64,000 nucleotides of DNA from Silurus meridionalis. Lineage: Eukaryota; Chordata; Actinopteri; Siluriformes; Siluridae. The stretch spans positions 6,245,101 through 6,309,100 of the forward strand of contig NC_060900.1 in NCBI RefSeq assembly GCF_014805685.1, in the 5' to 3' direction. Positions 60,931 to 64,000 of the stretch are shown here, one piece after another. Each line of letters starts with the position of its first letter. The stretch's first letter is position 1. The notes under the pieces are model-generated. The model was given only the letters and a program-made list of their open reading frames with translations, searched no databases and was not told the origin of the DNA. A program made the translations under genes and the position numbers.

Positions 60931-63064
60931 ATAATTTATCATTGCTATAATATTACTCTTAGTACACAAATCTATATAATGAGTCAAACACTGATTGATA
61001 TCTATTAAAATTATCATAAGAGCCAACTACTTAAAAAAAGAAAATCCCGCAAATAAGGCCATAGGATTTGTGGAAAGTTCGAGTCAGGAACTTTCTTCCA
61101 TCATTTATTCCTCTCGACATGTTCTGCTTGCTGTTGAACTGACACTTGACTGTATGTTTGTGTTAACTAGATACCACCAAGCGGCCATCAAAACAAGTTA
61201 AAACAAAAGTTTTCACTCCATATCTCAATACCATCATTGTGATTATAGCTCTAGAAACTATAGAAAGCATCATTATACAGAAACACAGTATAACAGAGCA
61301 CTGAATTACAGACAGGTATCTCATGCAGTGTGAATTAATGGCATTACTAAAGCAAGAAACCCAATTAACACAGTACAACTCATCTCCTTTCACTGTAGCC
61401 ACAGCTGCACCAGCTTCATCTCTAGCAGAAGCATCAATATTAACCTCATTGGTGTGTGCATTTTGTTCCTGGGGATTTGAGATTAAGGCAATTAAGAATA
61501 GTGAAATTAAGCCTAACAACTGTTTTCAACTGTTTTGGCCAACGTATTTTCACAATGTCCAGCCTTTTCTTGAAAATGGCTTTTTAACTCTAAATGTGAC
61601 CAAACCAATTTCTGGCCATCAATTATGGAATATAAGTCTACACAAATATAGCTGAACTTGCTCAGTTTGCTAAAGATGCAGGTTTTTTTAGCTATGACTA
61701 GTGTGCTCTCTGACCATCCAATCAAAGGTGGTGAAAATCCTGTATTTTTTGTACGCTTGCTTGATGGCACCTCTTTTGCCAACTCTTCGCAAAATCTGAT
61801 TAAAGCAACAGCTTTAAACATGTACTTCATGCTGCAGACTCTCGCACTGTTGATTCTGGTGGGTTTCTTTGACTGTGGGAATACGTGATGACTAAATAAT
61901 GATTGGATAGAAACTCTAAAATAAACGTAATCTCACGGAAACAGTGCAACCAAGAGAAAAGCTATGAAATGAAGAGAATAGCGAATCATTTAGTTTTTCT
62001 CAGTTGCTTTGGAGCTTTTTTTTAGATCAGATCTGAAATTCTCAAAACTCCTTGTTCAACCTCCACATCATTTGGACATTATAAAAATATTTCTCGTCGC
62101 CTTGATCAAATTGGGAATGCTTTAGTACATTCATTTAATCGATTGAGTACAATTGTCTGTGTTTCCTACGTTATCAGTTGTTTGTCATGTTGATCAGAAA
62201 ATATTCTACTGGTTTCACCTTAATAGAATTTTTTTTTAATATGCATTGAATGCAAAATGGTTAAACCAGTTGTCAAAATCTGTCAAGCTTATATTTCTAT
62301 TAAACTTTCATTTAGGTAAAAGTTTCTGGACTTGATGAATTGTGCAGATGAATCTTGAATTTTACTAATAATGGTGAGAAAACAGCATTACATCATCCAA
62401 TGATCAACTAGTTCTCTAAAACAGGTCAAAGGTGAATCATGTGAACGTTCATTTGGCAACAGAGCAAAACACAGAATTACAAATTCTGAAAATGTCGAAA
62501 GTGTGAATCCTGTCCAGTTTCTTGCAATCAATAAAAAATCAAATATGCAATCAAATAAATAAATTCATCTTTTCAATCATTATAATCCAAACCGTAGTTT
62601 GTATCAAGAGATACTGAAACTGTGCACCATCATACTGATGACATGGCTTTTTGACGATCTTGTTTATGAACAATGACAAAGGGACTTTTCTAATTCTGAT
62701 GGAATGAGATATTTATTGACACAAATACTTACTTTTTAGAGGATTTTGAGAAAAGTTCAGGCTTTTGCAAGAAATCCAATTATTGTGCTGTTTGTACACA
62801 TTGGTTAGAGAAATGCACTTAATTTCTCAATTGCAAATATTAAGGATGATTCGAGAAATGCTCCAAAGCAAATGAGAACAACATACATATTCATGAAAAA
62901 TATATGTGCATATATTAAAAAAGGAAGCCAGTGATTCGGATGCTATTTATGTCAACAGAGACGCTTTTGCTGGCCCGAAGCCCTGCCACTGATTCCACTC
63001 CAAGCAGCATGTATTCAATTCTTCGAACACTGTAGGGGGAATAATTTTAATGACACACAAGCAA
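60931..63064. other. Unique sequence, no gene seen
   Basis: Frames on both strands at 61163-61888 overlap extensively and show no recognisable domain. A decayed transposon body next to the hAT-like fragment is possible but not demonstrable. The remainder is AT-rich. Confidence 0.3.
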
Positions 63065-64000
63065 CACTCGGATGGCATCAATTTTATTTCATTTAACATG
63101 TGGACTATAAGACTTGTTACAATAGATAAAGCATGCACAGCTATACATTACTACCGACATAGAACCTACAGATCAATTTCGCTGCACTTGCTGAACACGT
63201 AGCAAAAAAAGAAAACAATAACAACTAAATAAAAAATATGAATAAAAATAAAGCAGCAAAAGTAAAGTGCACAACCTGAAGAATTCTTCGGATCTTTTTT
63301 TTTTTTTTTTAAACACTTGGCACAAATTATAATCCAAACTGAACAGCTATCAGTGATGAGTCTCTCTTTCACTCGCACTTGTTACGTATAGGAGTTGAAT
63401 GTTTTGTTTTACTTTAAACATGCCTTGTGTTTGTAGCAATGTGTTAATATCGTTCTCAGTGTAAGACAATATTGGCACAAAGAAATGTCACAAATCCTTG
63501 TCTGTTCAAATATTAAATACATAGTGTGTAAACATTAATAGGAATCCTTCCCCTCGAAGGAATTTCATGTTTCCGTATCAGTCAAAATGCATCATCTTGC
63601 TATTTAATTCCGTGTCCGTAGTTTTTTTCATTCTGCATAAACCCGAAGACTTCATTCAGCTTGGATGAAATAAATAGTGCCACTACTACGCATTGTGCCA
63701 GTGACCATTGCAAATCTACAGTGCTGCAGTTGAATGCAGAGGCTTTGTACTGTGTTTGCAGCAGCAAAACCGTGCATCCTGCACAATCTACAGGAAAATA
63801 TACTGGAATTATTCTGCTTATACAAACCTACTTGACAAACACTGACCCACTTTCCGCACCATTAAAGTAGCAGAAACCGGTACCAAAGAATACCGCTGTA
63901 CAGAGCGGTTAACATAGAGATGTAAAAGGACGCATCAATTCACAGGAAAACCTGTGCAATCGTCCATCCGTGTGGCGGTTTAGAGAAAAGCTGCTGGATA
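63065..64000 (-). other. Possible 3' UTR of a minus-strand gene, partial
   Basis: On the minus strand an AATAAA signal lies at about 63083-63088, followed by the expected short distance to a cleavage site. Upstream on that strand is over 900 nt of A/T-rich, mostly repeat-free sequence lacking a long open frame, as in the long 3' UTRs of developmental genes. No coding exon is inside the window, so the gene cannot be named and the call is speculative. Confidence 0.2.

Noticed and set aside
61163..61888. Overlapping frames on both strands, considered as a hAT transposase remnant
   Set aside because: No recognisable transposase motif in any frame, so adjacency to a hAT-like fragment is not enough.
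1..64000. CRISPR array, prokaryotic operon or integrated viral genome
   Set aside because: No spaced direct repeats of suitable form, no tightly packed long frames and no viral gene signatures; the composition and repeats are those of a vertebrate genome.

Overview
The window reads as vertebrate nuclear DNA, most likely from a ray-finned fish (teleost, perhaps a catfish or other otophysan). The reasons are very dense long CA/GT, TA and CT microsatellites, Tc1-like transposons with fish-type ends, hAT-like elements rich in AAGTAAAAGT strings, and two non-LTR retrotransposon tail families that I recall as typical of teleosts. The species assignment is inference. There is no operon-like organisation, and I found no rRNA, tRNA, CRISPR array or viral gene.

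No host protein-coding exon can be supported. All open frames but one are short and unlike any family I know, and many are simply microsatellites translated into Leu, Ile, Tyr-Ile, Thr-His or Cys-Val runs. The exception is a decayed Tc1 transposase at 24385-25405. The window is best read as a gene desert or a very large intron.

Layout: 1-11 kb is microsatellite-rich and holds three palindromic structures around TA or GATA tracts (4.2, 6.0 and 6.2 kb). 11-22 kb is mostly unique sequence, with conserved-element-like segments near 13.3-14.0 kb and a retrotransposon tail at 16.3 kb. 22-25.6 kb is a transposon cluster: a hAT-like element with near-perfect 8-bp target duplications, repeated Tc1 termini inside TA tracts, a foldback Tc1 derivative, and a 1.6-kb Tc1 copy with TA duplications. 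25.6-46 kb is mainly unique sequence with possible regulatory segments, including a CpG-dense block at 33.3-33.7 kb and a CCAAT-box cluster at 45.7-45.95 kb. 46-60 kb has more microsatellites and retroelement fragments. 60.1-60.65 kb has homeodomain/POU-type motifs, and the last kilobase could be the 3' UTR of a minus-strand gene lying beyond the window.

The dispersed regulatory-looking segments and the lack of coding sequence fit the surroundings of a developmental regulator. This is inference: conservation could not be tested here. I found no clear new biological system. The most distinctive structures are the 23.4-25.6 kb Tc1 cluster, the GATA-cored palindrome at 5945-6100, and the fold-back repeat cluster at 40.4-40.7 kb.
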